Shown: positions 21,944 to 34,800 of the stretch, one piece after another | Layout of the letters: the number at the start of each line of letters is the position of its first letter | How positions within the stretch are numbered: the first letter of the stretch is position 1 | DNA from: CAYUST01 sp041908765 | GTDB taxonomy: Bacteria > Patescibacteriota > Gracilibacteria > Absconditabacterales > Absconditicoccaceae | Assembly (NCBI GenBank): GCA_041908765.1 | Contig: JAYREU010000076.1 | Location: 1-38,003, forward strand | Length of the DNA stretch: 38,003 bases | Reading direction: 5' to 3' | Program-made: the position numbers and the translations under genes | The notes under the pieces: model-generated | Told to the model about the DNA's origin: nothing | The model's input: only the letters and a program-made list of their open reading frames with translations | Database searches by the model: none

Positions 21944-22834
21944 TTAATAATTACAACAACTTGTTCTACTAATATATTTGAGTACCATCGAGAAACACCC
22001 GTCTATTGCAATAAACTTATCAAGGAGATCTGACAATCTGTTGTCTATGAAATAGGTTTTGAGGTAGGAAGAAAGGTTTTGTTGATGATATTGAATACCT
22101 TTTTGGACCATCACCGTACGTACATAATGCACTTCCTTTTCATAACGATTCTCAACGATATCATAGCAAAGTCTATTCAGTCATCTCTTGCCTGTGAGTT
22201 TGGCGTCTACATCGTTTGCATTGAGACCAATAGCCTCTCTGATACGAGTTGCTTCGTCACACATAGTATAGTACATGTTCGTTACCATATTTGGATCAGA
22301 AATATTTTCTGTAGTTCCTCGATACTTGAAGAAGTATTCCTGAATGACTGACGGAGGATACCCTTCCGTACTTTCCATAATTTCATTTATTTTTCTTCTT
22401 CGTTCAAGTGCCTTGGTGTTACCATTTTGGAGCGTACAATCGATAGCTAAGTTTTTGCAGTCATCCTCTTTGGCATCGAGTTTTCTCATACCGACAGAGA
22501 GCAAATGATCAAAGATGTATGGACTCTGCGGATAGTATTTGCCACCAGCGGGTAAGTCAGCACAAACTGAGTCTTTTTCTCAAGCTCATTTATTGAATTC
22601 TTCACAACAAAAATGTTGTAAGAAACTGACGGCAGTTTGTAAATCCTGTTTGGTAAAGACGGTTGGTGGATTACCTTCATCTGTAAGTACTTGGTATACT
22701 GCATCTGCATACGCTTGCGGCGTTGTATAGGAAGCAAAGCTTGTGCAGTCATACTCATCTGATTCCGTAGCAAAAGCAGCACTGAACAATAATCAGTATC
22801 CAATCAACAGGCAACTTATCCGTCTCATAAGCAT
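21944..22834 (-). CDS. Small secreted Cys-rich unknown protein, 296 residues
   Basis: Signal peptide MLMRRISCLLIGYGLLFSAA ending near FATES, TAA stop. The mature part has eleven Cys, including a Cys-Cys pair near residue 68 (HFCCEEF) and another at the very C-terminus (RTSCCNY). The fold is probably alpha-helical, with long charged stretches (KALERRRKINEIMES, RYEKEVHYVRTVMVQKG). No family is recognised. ATG 22834 or 22828 (MRR) are both possible; GGAAG lies only 1 nt before the first, too close for a Shine-Dalgarno. It begins 16 nt after the giant gene stops, so it is the second gene of the operon. Confidence 0.8.
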
Positions 22835-22850
22835 TCTTCCGCTACGCATC

Positions 22851-25800
22851 TTATTGGAAGGGTTTGGGAATAAAATGTATTTCAAATATCTTCAAATTAT
22901 CCTGTGTTGAAATCGTGTATATACCAAATCATTTCTCTGTATCATAGGAGTATGTACCTTGATACATTTCACGATACTCCGGAGGGAGATACAATGTTCA
23001 GGTTGGACCAACAAAGAAGTGACATGCTTGTCCTACAGGTCTGATACAAACACCATCAATATAATCACGCATAGCAGGTTCATCCAATGGAACTGTTTCA
23101 TATCATCATTGCACTACATGCACTCATCCATCCGTTGCCAATGCTTTACTCTCTAGTTTGAGTGAGAAAATATTTTGTCCAGCCTCCTTGTCTTTGACAG
23201 AGATCACGGGTTTGCCATCCCAACCAAATCCAACACTTGATTCCATGCGGTCCTTGAATTCAGGAGCAAAGGTAAGTTCAGCAGTTTTTTTGTTGCAACT
23301 ACCACATACTTTGCCATCAGCAGTGTATAAGGCTATATCGTCTGCGAAATTATATTTCCCACCAACTACCAAAGGATCTCATGCTTTGACTGGATATTCA
23401 GCTGGATCCAGTGCTTGCCAGTATCCTTGTCTATTCTTCTCGAAACGTATCAATCCAAAATCAATGTCATGCCCAAGTAATGCATGCAGATATGCTCACC
23501 ATGATTGATAATCAATATGATCAATACGGAGCGAAGGAATATCAATATGTAACTGCACTCTTTCACTTCACTGATTACCTGCTTGGTCAATTGCTACTCG
23601 GAGGAATTCTTCTTTGGTCTTGGCAGTGTAGGTCATTTGCGGCAGAGTGATATCTGGTCATTTAGCATGAGCTATGATATTTCCACTATACATTACCCAA
23701 CTCTCTACTATTTCTCCGTCATCTTTGGCGTGACCACGTAACGTATATGCTGTGTTGATATATCCGTTGAGTTGTGGTCACTCACCAGCTATTGATCCAT
23801 CTAAGTCTCTAATCATAGAAATACTCCACACAGGTGGTTGATCATCAGCCAGGAATTGAGCACCAGCAATACGTTGTTGTGTCCATGGTCAGACTTTTTT
23901 GAGTACAAATCTACTTCCCTCACCGAACTTGATGGGTCCAATCTTGATTCATGTATCTTCTTTGATTAATGCCAATTGTGCAACCTTGGTATAGTATCGT
24001 GTCTTGGGAAGATTCTGCAGAAGAACTTTAACTTCATTGGCAGTGCCATCATATGAGATCACATCTATAATTTTACCTTGTTTTTGGTAGGTCTCGATAG
24101 AAGCCTTTTTGAGTTGATCAGGGAGGTCTAGTTGTACATTCTCTACTTGAAAGCCCTGTGGTATAACAACAATATACTTGGTTTCTTGTGTAGTATCCTG
24201 TCGGTCTTTGTTGGCTAAGGTAGTTACTTGATCACCGAGAGAAATAACATATCATGCAACGGTAGGATCATTTTCCCATCTAAAGGACATACTCGTAAAG
24301 TTGTGACCCTTTCTCAAAAATCTTGAGGTAAGTGGCATATCATCTCGTATTTTGAAGGTACTATCTTGGACATCAAACCAACCTTGCGTTTCACGTACTG
24401 CCTCCTCTAGTTGCTGTGCGCTAGTCCATGGACCTATGGTGTAGGCTTGCGTATACTTTTCTTTGGGACCTTGGTAAAGATCATTTTGCTTACCATACTT
24501 AACAGACAATTGATTATTTTCTACCAAAAGAATATCTTGTTTTGCATCACCATTGAGATCTGCTACTTCAAATCTATTTTGACGATAAATAGTATCACCT
24601 TTGTCCCATGCTACTACATTGTGGTAGTTACCATCCTTACCAGGCACGAAGAACCCTTTGATATACTGAGTGAAATCAACTTGATCCAAACGTGGTGTTT
24701 GTGTAGGAGCTGGTCCATTCGCTTGTGCTAGAAGTGGATCTTGCTCAGCAAATGCTATACGGTCTTGCAAATGAGCGAAGTATTGTTGGAGCGTTGTATG
24801 ATCCAATTGATTCATATTAAGCTCATAGGCAGTTCTGTTTTGGAGTGTTTTTGCATAGCCATCTACGAGCGGTTTATGCATAGCTATATATGAAGAACGA
24901 GGATCTGGTTGATTCGTCAGCAAGTCTATTGTTGGTTGATATGCGGTGAAGAGAGATGCCTGATAGCTCTTGTGATCAACGGCATCACTCACAAGTGTAT
25001 AGGGAGAAAGTGTATCCAAGAATCCATCATAGTCTGTAGAAATCTGATCCGCGATAGCTTGGTATTGATTCTTAACAGTTGAGATATACTGCAATGCTTC
25101 TTGCTTAGCTTGATCCACACCATCATAATTTGCTTGTACACCATAGTCCATGGTCATCACACGAGATGCATGGTCAATCTTACCACGCAAATGTGAGAAG
25201 TTAGGATGTGTTCTCACGTGCTGCAATCCTGCTAGCAAACGTTCACGTGTTGCCTCATAATCTCAGCCACTGAGCCACTTTTCTCTCTCCTTGGTGTATG
25301 CTAAAAGTTCTTCATTATCCACATCGGTTGGATTGAATGCACCTAGATCAATATTAATCTCACCAGGAATAATATCCTGTCCATAATCAATTCACTCATC
25401 AATATTTTGTTGCCATTCATTGGCTTTGCGCATTATTCATTTTTCGCCTTCAAATGCTTGATTCACTTGATCATGCCATGTTTCAACCACACCATCCAAT
25501 GCATCATATAGTACGCTGAAATCAAACTTCAAATCTACATGTGAAGCGATCTTGTAATCAAATCCTTGTCTAGGACTATCAGGAATAGTAATCTTGAGTT
25601 CATCAAATGGTGAGATATCTTGCTTTCTTTGGGTCATTTGCTCAATCCTTGTTTTGACTCCTTGTTCTGCAACCAATCACAATCCACTCTTGAAAATACA
25701 GTAGATACTACCAATAAAGTCAGCTAACTCTACGACAGTTTCAATAGCGGGACTGATTTTGGGAATCTTGGGAGCAGGTGGTAACTCAGGGAGCTTGATA

Positions 25801-28800
25801 TCAATATCCAGATTGAGTTTAGGTAACTCAGGCAAAGGTGGAGGTTGCGGCAAGAGAGGAATTGCCGGAATATCTAAATCGATATCAATAGGTGCAGGCG
25901 ATGGAATATCCGGTAGTTGGAGTAAGGGGATTTTTCTTGGTACAAAATTTATCTTGGGTAAGATGATATCCAATCCTACCTTGAAGTCAGAGAGATCTAG
26001 GTAAATATCTGGTATATCAAAGTTTGGTATAGGTAAAATAGGCAAGTCTACACAAAGCAGACTCAACTTACATGAATAGAAATCATAGTTATCCTGTCTA
26101 CACTTAGCGCACTTGGTATTTCGATTGACAGAGAAATCAATAAGTATCTGTCGCGTTTCAATAATACCAATCAACAAAACTACCACATCGACTCGCTGAG
26201 AGAATCTGTTTGCGTTCAACTGCAACCATCACGTAATTTCCGTAACGAATTTCTCAACAAACTGATATACTTCAGTCACATACTGATCATACGTATGCAA
26301 TAAAGCTGAAAGCTTCAATGGTAGTTCTCTATATGCCTTGACGGTCACAAGATTTCTTTCTGCGTGATTGATTGCTTGTTGCATCTCGCTATAGACATTT
26401 GTGTCTAACTGCTTTCATCACGTAGCAAAGGATTCCCATGCAGCCAATGTAGCTTTATTTCTCTCCAACCAGCTCTCCAGGTAGATACTATACTTAGCAA
26501 TATCTTCCTGATAAATAAATGGCACCTCTACAGCCATACTCTTGTGGTCAATATTGATCAAAGGAATATTATTGAAGTACTGAGTAATGATCTCAAAAGG
26601 ATTATTAATGTCCTCGTTGATTGCTTCTAGCACACTTCTCGGTGGAATTATCTGATCGTTCCATTTTTTGGGATCATCCATAGGTCTTTGTGTACCAGGT
26701 TTATCTGTTTGCGCAAAGGCGTACTCAGTTGCCTTTCGATCGTATCTAAATGTTTGGGTAAGATCTATATTTTTGATTTGATCTAAATTCTTAGTTAGGT
26801 CTCTCATCTGTGGCAACATCACAAACATATGCATGTTGAGTGCATTGTTGGCAAAGTATCTCATTTGTTTCTCTCCCCATTTTCTAATGATACATTGAGC
26901 TAATCCTTTCACATCCCCACCTTCGATTTTGAGATCAATTGCATTTCCTCATTTGAGATATTCTTGTTCGAAAGAAAATAGGGTAGATTGAATTGAGGTA
27001 GGTTTGCTATCCATAGCAACTCTTCCTCCAAGTGCCTTGGAGATGAAGGGTTGTGATTGTTGTGCTTTGACATCACACACTCCCGCTTGATAAAGATCGT
27101 GTTGCTCTGGCTCGATAATTGGGCTCGCTTCGACTCTCTTGTCTCCTTGTGTATCTTTGACGGGATCTCCATCGGTGCATTCGCTACCAATCAGCGGACT
27201 TCCTGCTATCACCAAACAGTTACCAACTACATCTCCGACAGGGGATTTAATTTTCATACCCACACCGTATGGACCGAAACACAAGGCAAGTCACAAACCA
27301 TTGGTGATGGTAGGTGAAATATACATTCTAAATTGCGAAGTATTTCCTCCAAAAAGTCCACCCGCTCAACTTGGGAATACTGGCCATATAGGTACTATAC
27401 TATTCGTAGGAACGGCAAAAATAGGTAAGCCAGCATCGTTAGGGAAAATCTTGGGAATTTGAGGAAACTTGGGTTTACAACCCATGATATTGTAGGTACC
27501 AGGAGAAAGGAATGCCATGTTGAAAGGAATCGGCAAGCCCTGTCCACAACTATTTTTGCCAAACGTTACTCACTTACATTTCTGATATCCGAACTCATAT
27601 TCTTCAAACACCCCGAGCTTATCAACACTATATTTGACTGCATCCTTAGTCCAGTTCTCAATCTTTTGAGTAAATTCATCTACGAAATAGTTGAGATATT
27701 CTTTGCCTCCTCAGCCAAGGTTACCTGTTCTTCTCCCAAATAAGTTTGATTCAATTGAAGGCAAGATACCCATCATTTGTTTGAGAGGATCGAGCTCGTA
27801 GTTCTTCTCCAAGGTCTTGAAGGTATCCTCACGTCATTTATTAAAGTGCTCTTCATACTCTACCGTCTTCTTGTCTAAATAAGTATCAAGTTTGATTTCT
27901 TGTTCCCCTGGTGAAAAGAGTCGGTACTTCTTGTAACACCCATCATCAGCCGGGTATGCTCTGATACGCTTCACCCATTCTCTATTGACCTGGGCAGTAG
28001 CTTGGTCAAAGAGTTTACCAATTACAGATTGTTGCGTAGGTCCTCTAAAGAGATTTCTCTTGTCCGTTTCTACCTGTATGGAAACTACATCCACCTTTCC
28101 TTCATATTGCACCTCATATGAGAAAGTAACGGTACCATTGAGCGTATAGTCATACAACATAAACTCATACCCATTACCAATATTCCACTGTATCTTTGCA
28201 TCTTCACCTAATGTCTCTGCGGAGAAATTTTGGATTTTACCATATTCATCTTTATAAATAATCCGAGGTCAAGCTAATTGCTCCCAATAAGCAATAGGAC
28301 CAATACTTCCTCCTATAGGCTCTAGCTTGACGGTAATTTTGACCTTGTCCCCAGGACGCAGATCTCCACCGTTGAGATCCAGGAAGGTCTTGGAGGCATC
28401 AAATCTTGGCTGATCGCCAATATCATCCTGAGCACGTATAGCAAAAATATCTTTTTGACGCTTGAGCGCATCTGGTCTCAATACATCTGGCAATGCCATC
28501 ACATAATCAAAATTTTTGAGCCCTTCTTTGGTGAGTTCTTTGGGATCTAGGTTTCTCACGGGATCAATTCCTTTCTTCATTTTCTGCTGTGTGTATTCCT
28601 CAATTTTCTTTCTACTCCATTTTTTCATATCCGGACTATTTCCCATCTCAGCATCACCAGCCTCCTCTACAATTTCTTGTTCTTCGGGATCTACAAGAGT
28701 TCACAGGAGTCCTGGCCAATAACGTAAACTACCGTCACGTATAGGTCACGTAAGTTGGAGGTCAAATGTCTTGACGATTTCTGTATCATCTTGTTGCCTT

Positions 28801-31800
28801 CCTCTCCAACCATCATCACAGGTATAGGTTTGGGTAGAAAGATAGTTTGGTCAATCGCTGTCAGATCCTCCATAAAATACTTTTATTTGTCCGTCTGCGT
28901 TGGTGATCAAGTCCACTGCACCATCATCATCCATATCCTCGACCAAGAGTTGTTTGGCTTGTGCTATATTTTTGTCCCCGTTGGTGATATCTAGACATAC
29001 CAAATAAGGATCTACTGCAAGTTTTCATTTATCATTACGGTAAGCAACCAGTTTGTCATTATTCGTCTTGGTCAAAATATCTTGTCGTCCATCACCATCC
29101 ACATCTCAGACAAACACCTCGCGCAATCCTGGTCCTACCACCAGGAGCATACCAAGGTCTTTGAATGGATCGGTCCCTCCATAATTCTTGAGTAATCTCA
29201 ATGAGCCGTCTTGGTAGGCAATCAACAGATCCATCAATCCGTCCTTATCTACATCAATTGGATCTGTATCCAAAATCGCTTTGGTATCTGAGAAAATCTT
29301 TTGTCCAATACCATCATCATAATCCGTAGCAGTCACCTCACGATTATCTTTTACTCTCTCCAAGAATGGATCTCCCATAAAGAGAGTAAATGGATTTGCA
29401 AAATGACGATTTGCTTCTCACGCAGGCATACCTTGTGCAAAGTTGGTGACGTTTGAGAACTGATGTTTGGTACCTACTGCTTTAAGAGGATCACGAGCCG
29501 CTTCGACAGATTCGAATAAAGGAGCATTTCATGCGACTCCTGCATGATCCACAAGCACCACGGCTTGCCCAAGTGGATTGGTGGATGAGCCACCGACAGG
29601 TAATGTTTGTGTTGCATAATCACCATGGTAGATAGCAAAATCGCCGGCATCAAAAGGAACTGCACCTCTCATGATAGTGAAGGTACCTATCAAGAGATTA
29701 TTGTATCTAACTTCCCAAAGATAGGTATTGGTTGTTTCATCACTCAAACGTATATTGATACTAGGTGCATGGACACCATCTATCATATCAAGGAGCACTT
29801 CACCATTGATAAGTAATTTTCCATTGATGAATTCGTTTTGTGATAGTTGAGTATCTTGATTGAGTGGAGTATACACTACCTTCCCCATAGCTCCTGAGAG
29901 AGGAGGAATAGTTTCGTTCACCATTGCAGTATAAAAGCGATCATACGATCACAATAGGATACTACCGATACCACCGTTGTTTCACAAATGCACTATCAAA
30001 GATCCTTTTTCAAAACGAAGTTCTTTGACAATATGTAATGGGTCGGTAAATCCTGCATCTTGACTCACAAGTGTTGCAATCTTGGGGGGCAAGGTCGCAT
30101 CTTTGGGAGTATCATCAAACTGGGTAGTAATTGCGAGTGTCTTTGAATTTCACAAAATAGCAGCTGTCTGCGGTAGATTTCATCGTGAATGCCCAAATAA
30201 ACTCAGATACATGATATTGAGATCATCTTCTGGCGCATTTTGTGGCCGCAGAAGATCGAATGATTCTACTGTCACCTCTCCAAATCATGCATATTCTTCA
30301 CTGGCCCATACATCATTGGACGTAAGAAGCGACTTCACAGAAGCAGAGAGTGGAGGCGTTTGAGACGCAAACTGGGTTTGGTATTGCTCTGGTGTGAGAG
30401 CAGGGTCCCCTGTTCGTGGTTTTGCTCTTCATCTCACTCCTATTTCGCCTGGTCACAATCTTTGTGCACTGAAAGTATGTACTCATTGATTGACCAAGAA
30501 ACGTGTTGTTGTGAGTTGCAATGGTCACCAACTTTCAAGTTCTACCTCTGTTGATTGAGTTACAATATTGCCTGCACTATCGAGTAAGGTCAACGTACCC
30601 AATACATTGTTAGGCTGGTTCGGATCGTCTTGCAATGAAATAGCTACTTGCGAAGGTCACGCAGAGGCAATTGTGATAGGCATAATAAATGGTTCTTTGC
30701 CTGGGACAGAAATGATAAGTTCGTCACTACCAGCGCTTGTGGATGGCATCACTACTATTTGCTCACCATTGGTTCCCAATAAAAAGGTGTCCTCAGAAGT
30801 AAACTGTGATTGTCCTGTTGGCGAGTTAGTAATCTTACCGATACGGACTAGTCACAAACGAGAACGAACAGATACAGGAGAAAGTACAGATCTGCCTTCG
30901 GGCAACACCAGAGCAAGTTGTAGGGGAAGTGCATTGGAAAGATTAGGTTGAGCACTTGCTATCAACTGCAAACTAGTAGTGGCTTGATTATCTTTATCTT
31001 TATCTTTCACTTGCAATGTTGGATCTACCAAAGTAATTGAAGTAGTAATTCAGTCAATCTGTTGATTTTCAGCAGTGACTGTAAGCGTCACGGTTGATCA
31101 TGGTTGCTGCCCAGCGGTTGAAAGTAAATAACGAGCATCTGAGAAAGTATGAATGGTTGCTTCCGTTACCTCACTACTCTCACTAAGGCTCGCTCATGCA
31201 ATAGTCAGCACTAGAGGTTCTGCCGTATAATCTACGCGGTTCCCTAAAGCATCTTCACCGATCAAAGCGATAGGCAATGTACCTCAGGCAACTATCTCTT
31301 GTGTTGGCATAACAAGACGTACCTTAGCTAGAGGTCCAGGAGCAATTGCGTAAAATTGATCATGTGAAAAACATACTCACGCCTGACAGACCTCAATCAA
31401 CAAACGAGTGGTGCCTGCAGTATTGGAAGCAAATTGCAAAGGAAGGTTAATAGGTTGTTCAAAAGGATCTAGCGTCAGCAGCGCAGGTTGTGTACAAAGA
31501 TTTTTGGCATTGAAGGTAGGACAATTTTCTCACTCTGCACGTATGGTATAATTGAGTACACCCAGAGGTTTACGAGCTCACAAAGCCAATACTCACTGAG
31601 GAGCAGGTCATGCGATAAGGTAATTAGTCTGTTGTGCATCAATAAGCACGTGATACGCCAACTCATCTTGTGCACTAATACGCTGTGGAACAATGAGTGG
31701 CGTAGTACTACCAGAAAGTACTACATCAGCAGCGTAGACTTTGTTTGATCCAATTTGTATACTTTGTATATCATGTGTAATCGCATGTACATGACGAGGA

Positions 31801-34800
31801 ATCTGCAAAGGACGAATGCTCACTTTCTTCTTTCGCTCATCAAGTTGTTGGAGATAGTCTATAGCCTGGGTCTCAACTTCAATCGTAAGATCAAACTCAA
31901 CTGCCTGATTACTCTTGAAAGTTTTCTCAAGCCAACAGGTAATAGCTTTTGGTCGTTTGGTCAGCTTAACGGTAAGGTCTGGATCTACACCACAATCAAG
32001 ATCATTTGCTTGTGTTTTGGTATTTTGATTGGTGAATCCCTCGTGTGTTGTATCACCTATATCAGTACTACTTGTTGGCGGGATAGGATTCTTGGCAACA
32101 TTGCCAGGTCTGACAGGGTCTGGGAAAGTAGGCTGGTCTTTGATACGATCATTCCCATCTGAATTGAGAATACCGACCTCATACGCATATCATTTTTCTA
32201 TGTGGTTTGGATAGGCTACGTGATCAAACATAAACTCCTCAGTATCATACTGGAGATACTCATCCATGATAAACTCAATCTTGTCATTGAGGTCAAAGTT
32301 TTTTCTTGCTTGCGTGACATACTCACCTACGGTGGAGGCTTGTGGTCTACTCTCCTTCCACGTCACATTGAGGTGGTATAATGATTCTGCTAAACGCTTG
32401 ATATTTCTTTCTCCCAGGAGGTCTATCAAATAGTTTTCTGGTATCAATTCATACGCACGATTGGGGGAAGCAGCTTCGTCAACTTTGGCAAGGAAATCAT
32501 ACTCTGGCTGATGCAACGCATAATAACTAGGAGCTTTATCGAGTTGTTGATTGAGGTACTGGTTGTATATTTGGGTCTTGGCGCGAAGGTATATTCTCAC
32601 TTGCTCTTCGATTTGTTCTTTGGTACGGAGATCACTTCCTTCAAAAATACTGACACGATACATATCAGGATAGATGAATTTCACCAAATCTCCTCACAAT
32701 CACATAAAGCTCACATATCTAGGATCATCAATTGGTCTCTCCTGAGTAAGCACATTCATCTGATCGAGTTCATCGTACACAGGACCTTTGTGTTTGGTGA
32801 CTGTATTGATCAATTGATACCGATAGTCACGTGAGATGTCGAAACAAAGTTCTCCTCTTTCTTCTCTATTAAATCACATTATCGTTGATGAGCCATAAGG
32901 CTCTTGATCCTCACTATCTGGGATGCCATCGCTATCGCTGTCATTTTCTTGTCCATTGGGGACACCATTACAATTACAGTCACTGTCTTGGGGAACACAT
33001 CCATATGCATCTCCCACGCAATTTGCTAATCCGTCAGCATCAATATCTAGGTCATCTATATTGGGAATACCATCTCCATCCATATCACGGTCTTCGTTGT
33101 TGGGGATGCCATCGCCATCAAGATCTAAATAGTCTTCTAGGTTGGGAATACGGTCTCCATCCATATCTGGATCATCCTGGTTGAGCATGCCATCTCCATC
33201 GATGTCCGGATCCTGCCCATTGGGAATACCATCTCCGTCTATATCACCATCTTCACTATTGGGAATACCATTTCCGTTGCAATCACTATCGCTATCATTG
33301 GGGACTCCATCTCCATCAGTATCTCTATCCTGCCCATTGGGTATACCATCACAGTCCATATCTTCATCTTCATCGTTGGTAATACCATCTCCATCCATAT
33401 CTAGATCTTCGTGGTTGGGAATGCCATCGCCATCGATATCAGGATCTTGGTCATTGGTGATATCATCATGGTCAATATCCCATTGCTGACCATCACAGCT
33501 CGTCTGAGCGTGGACGCTTGTAACTCCCAAGAGTTGAGCTAATGCATCTCCTAGAGGAGTCTTGTCTTGTGGTTGCGTAAATGTAGTCCAGGTACCAAAT
33601 CCTTGCGGAGAAGTTTCTGCTGAGTCAGAATCTAGATAGCCGTCATTATCATCGTCAGTATCTTGATCATTGGGGAGATCGTCTGCGTCGACATCATTAT
33701 CCTCATAATTATTGAGTCCATCTCAATCTTGGTCATCATCTTGGGTGTTTGGAATACCATCTCCATCTTGGTCTGGATCGTTTTTATCCTCAACACCATC
33801 ACCGTCTGCATCTTTATTTCCTTTACTACCATTACATCCACCACCTCCATTACAGGTCTTGTCGTTGGGGTTGAGTGTTTCATCTTTGTCCATATCTGGA
33901 TCATCTTCATTGGGGATACCATCGCCATCCATGTCTGTATCTCCACCGTTGGGTGTTCCATCTCCATCTATATCATCATCTGATTCATTTTTGATACCAT
34001 CACCGTCTACGTCTGCATCTGCAGAATTATTGAACCAATTGGTAACGTTGGTTCCATAGGTAAATTTCCAATCCCCATCAACATTCTCATCCTTAGCATT
34101 TGGCTTGCCATCATTATCAATATCTGGGTCGATGTGATTGGGAATACCATCTTTGTCTATATCGAGATCCAAACGATCACTGTTTCCATTTCGGAAAAGT
34201 GGCCCATCACCATCGATATCGTTATCATCACCATTGAGTACTCTATCACCGTCTACATCTGGATCTTTTGCATCCGCAATTCAATCCCCATCCATGTCTG
34301 GATCCAAATAATTGAGTACACCATCCTCATCTGTATCACTCAACATACCTGTAGGATCATGTACCGTAATGGTGATACGTTCCTGGGTTGGTCAGTTGAT
34401 ACCTTCATCTGGTAGTTGATTTTTGTAGACACCAAATCCATCAAAGAAATCACCATTGTTGTCGAAAAATTCAATTTCTTCATATGAGGTAAATCCGCCA
34501 TATTCGTTGAGCTCTCTCCTTGGTTCACAGTGAGATTGATTTACTCTCAAGACGCTACCATTGTCATGATGCGCATAGCGATCCAATCTATCTTCATCTA
34601 CACGTCACTGCAAAAGCACACCAGCACTTACATCATGCCATGGACCACCTATCCTTCTATCAATTGAAGGATGTCGTCATCGCTTTCGGTTGGTAAGTAG
34701 TCCTGTCTTGGTACGGGGAAATTTGGGATTCTTCGTATTTCGATCTGTATCACTATTGAGTGCAGAAGCACCTCCTCGAAAATCACGAGCAAAATAGTCT

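Noticed and set aside
31488..32162. Plus-strand ORFs of 86 and 135 codons inside the giant gene
   Set aside because: Antisense, no recognisable domain, and the minus frame is fully open across them.
32886..34340. Tandem DNA repeat as CRISPR array or satellite
   Set aside because: Units are degenerate, in frame, without unique spacers of constant length, and encode a clear TSP3-like protein pattern.
32885..34415. Plus-strand ORFs rich in Ser/Pro/Ile opposite the TSP3 array (for example 33142-33489, 33712-34059)
   Set aside because: They are antisense shadows of the Asp-rich repeat codons; their SPSIS-type periodicity only mirrors the repeat on the other strand.
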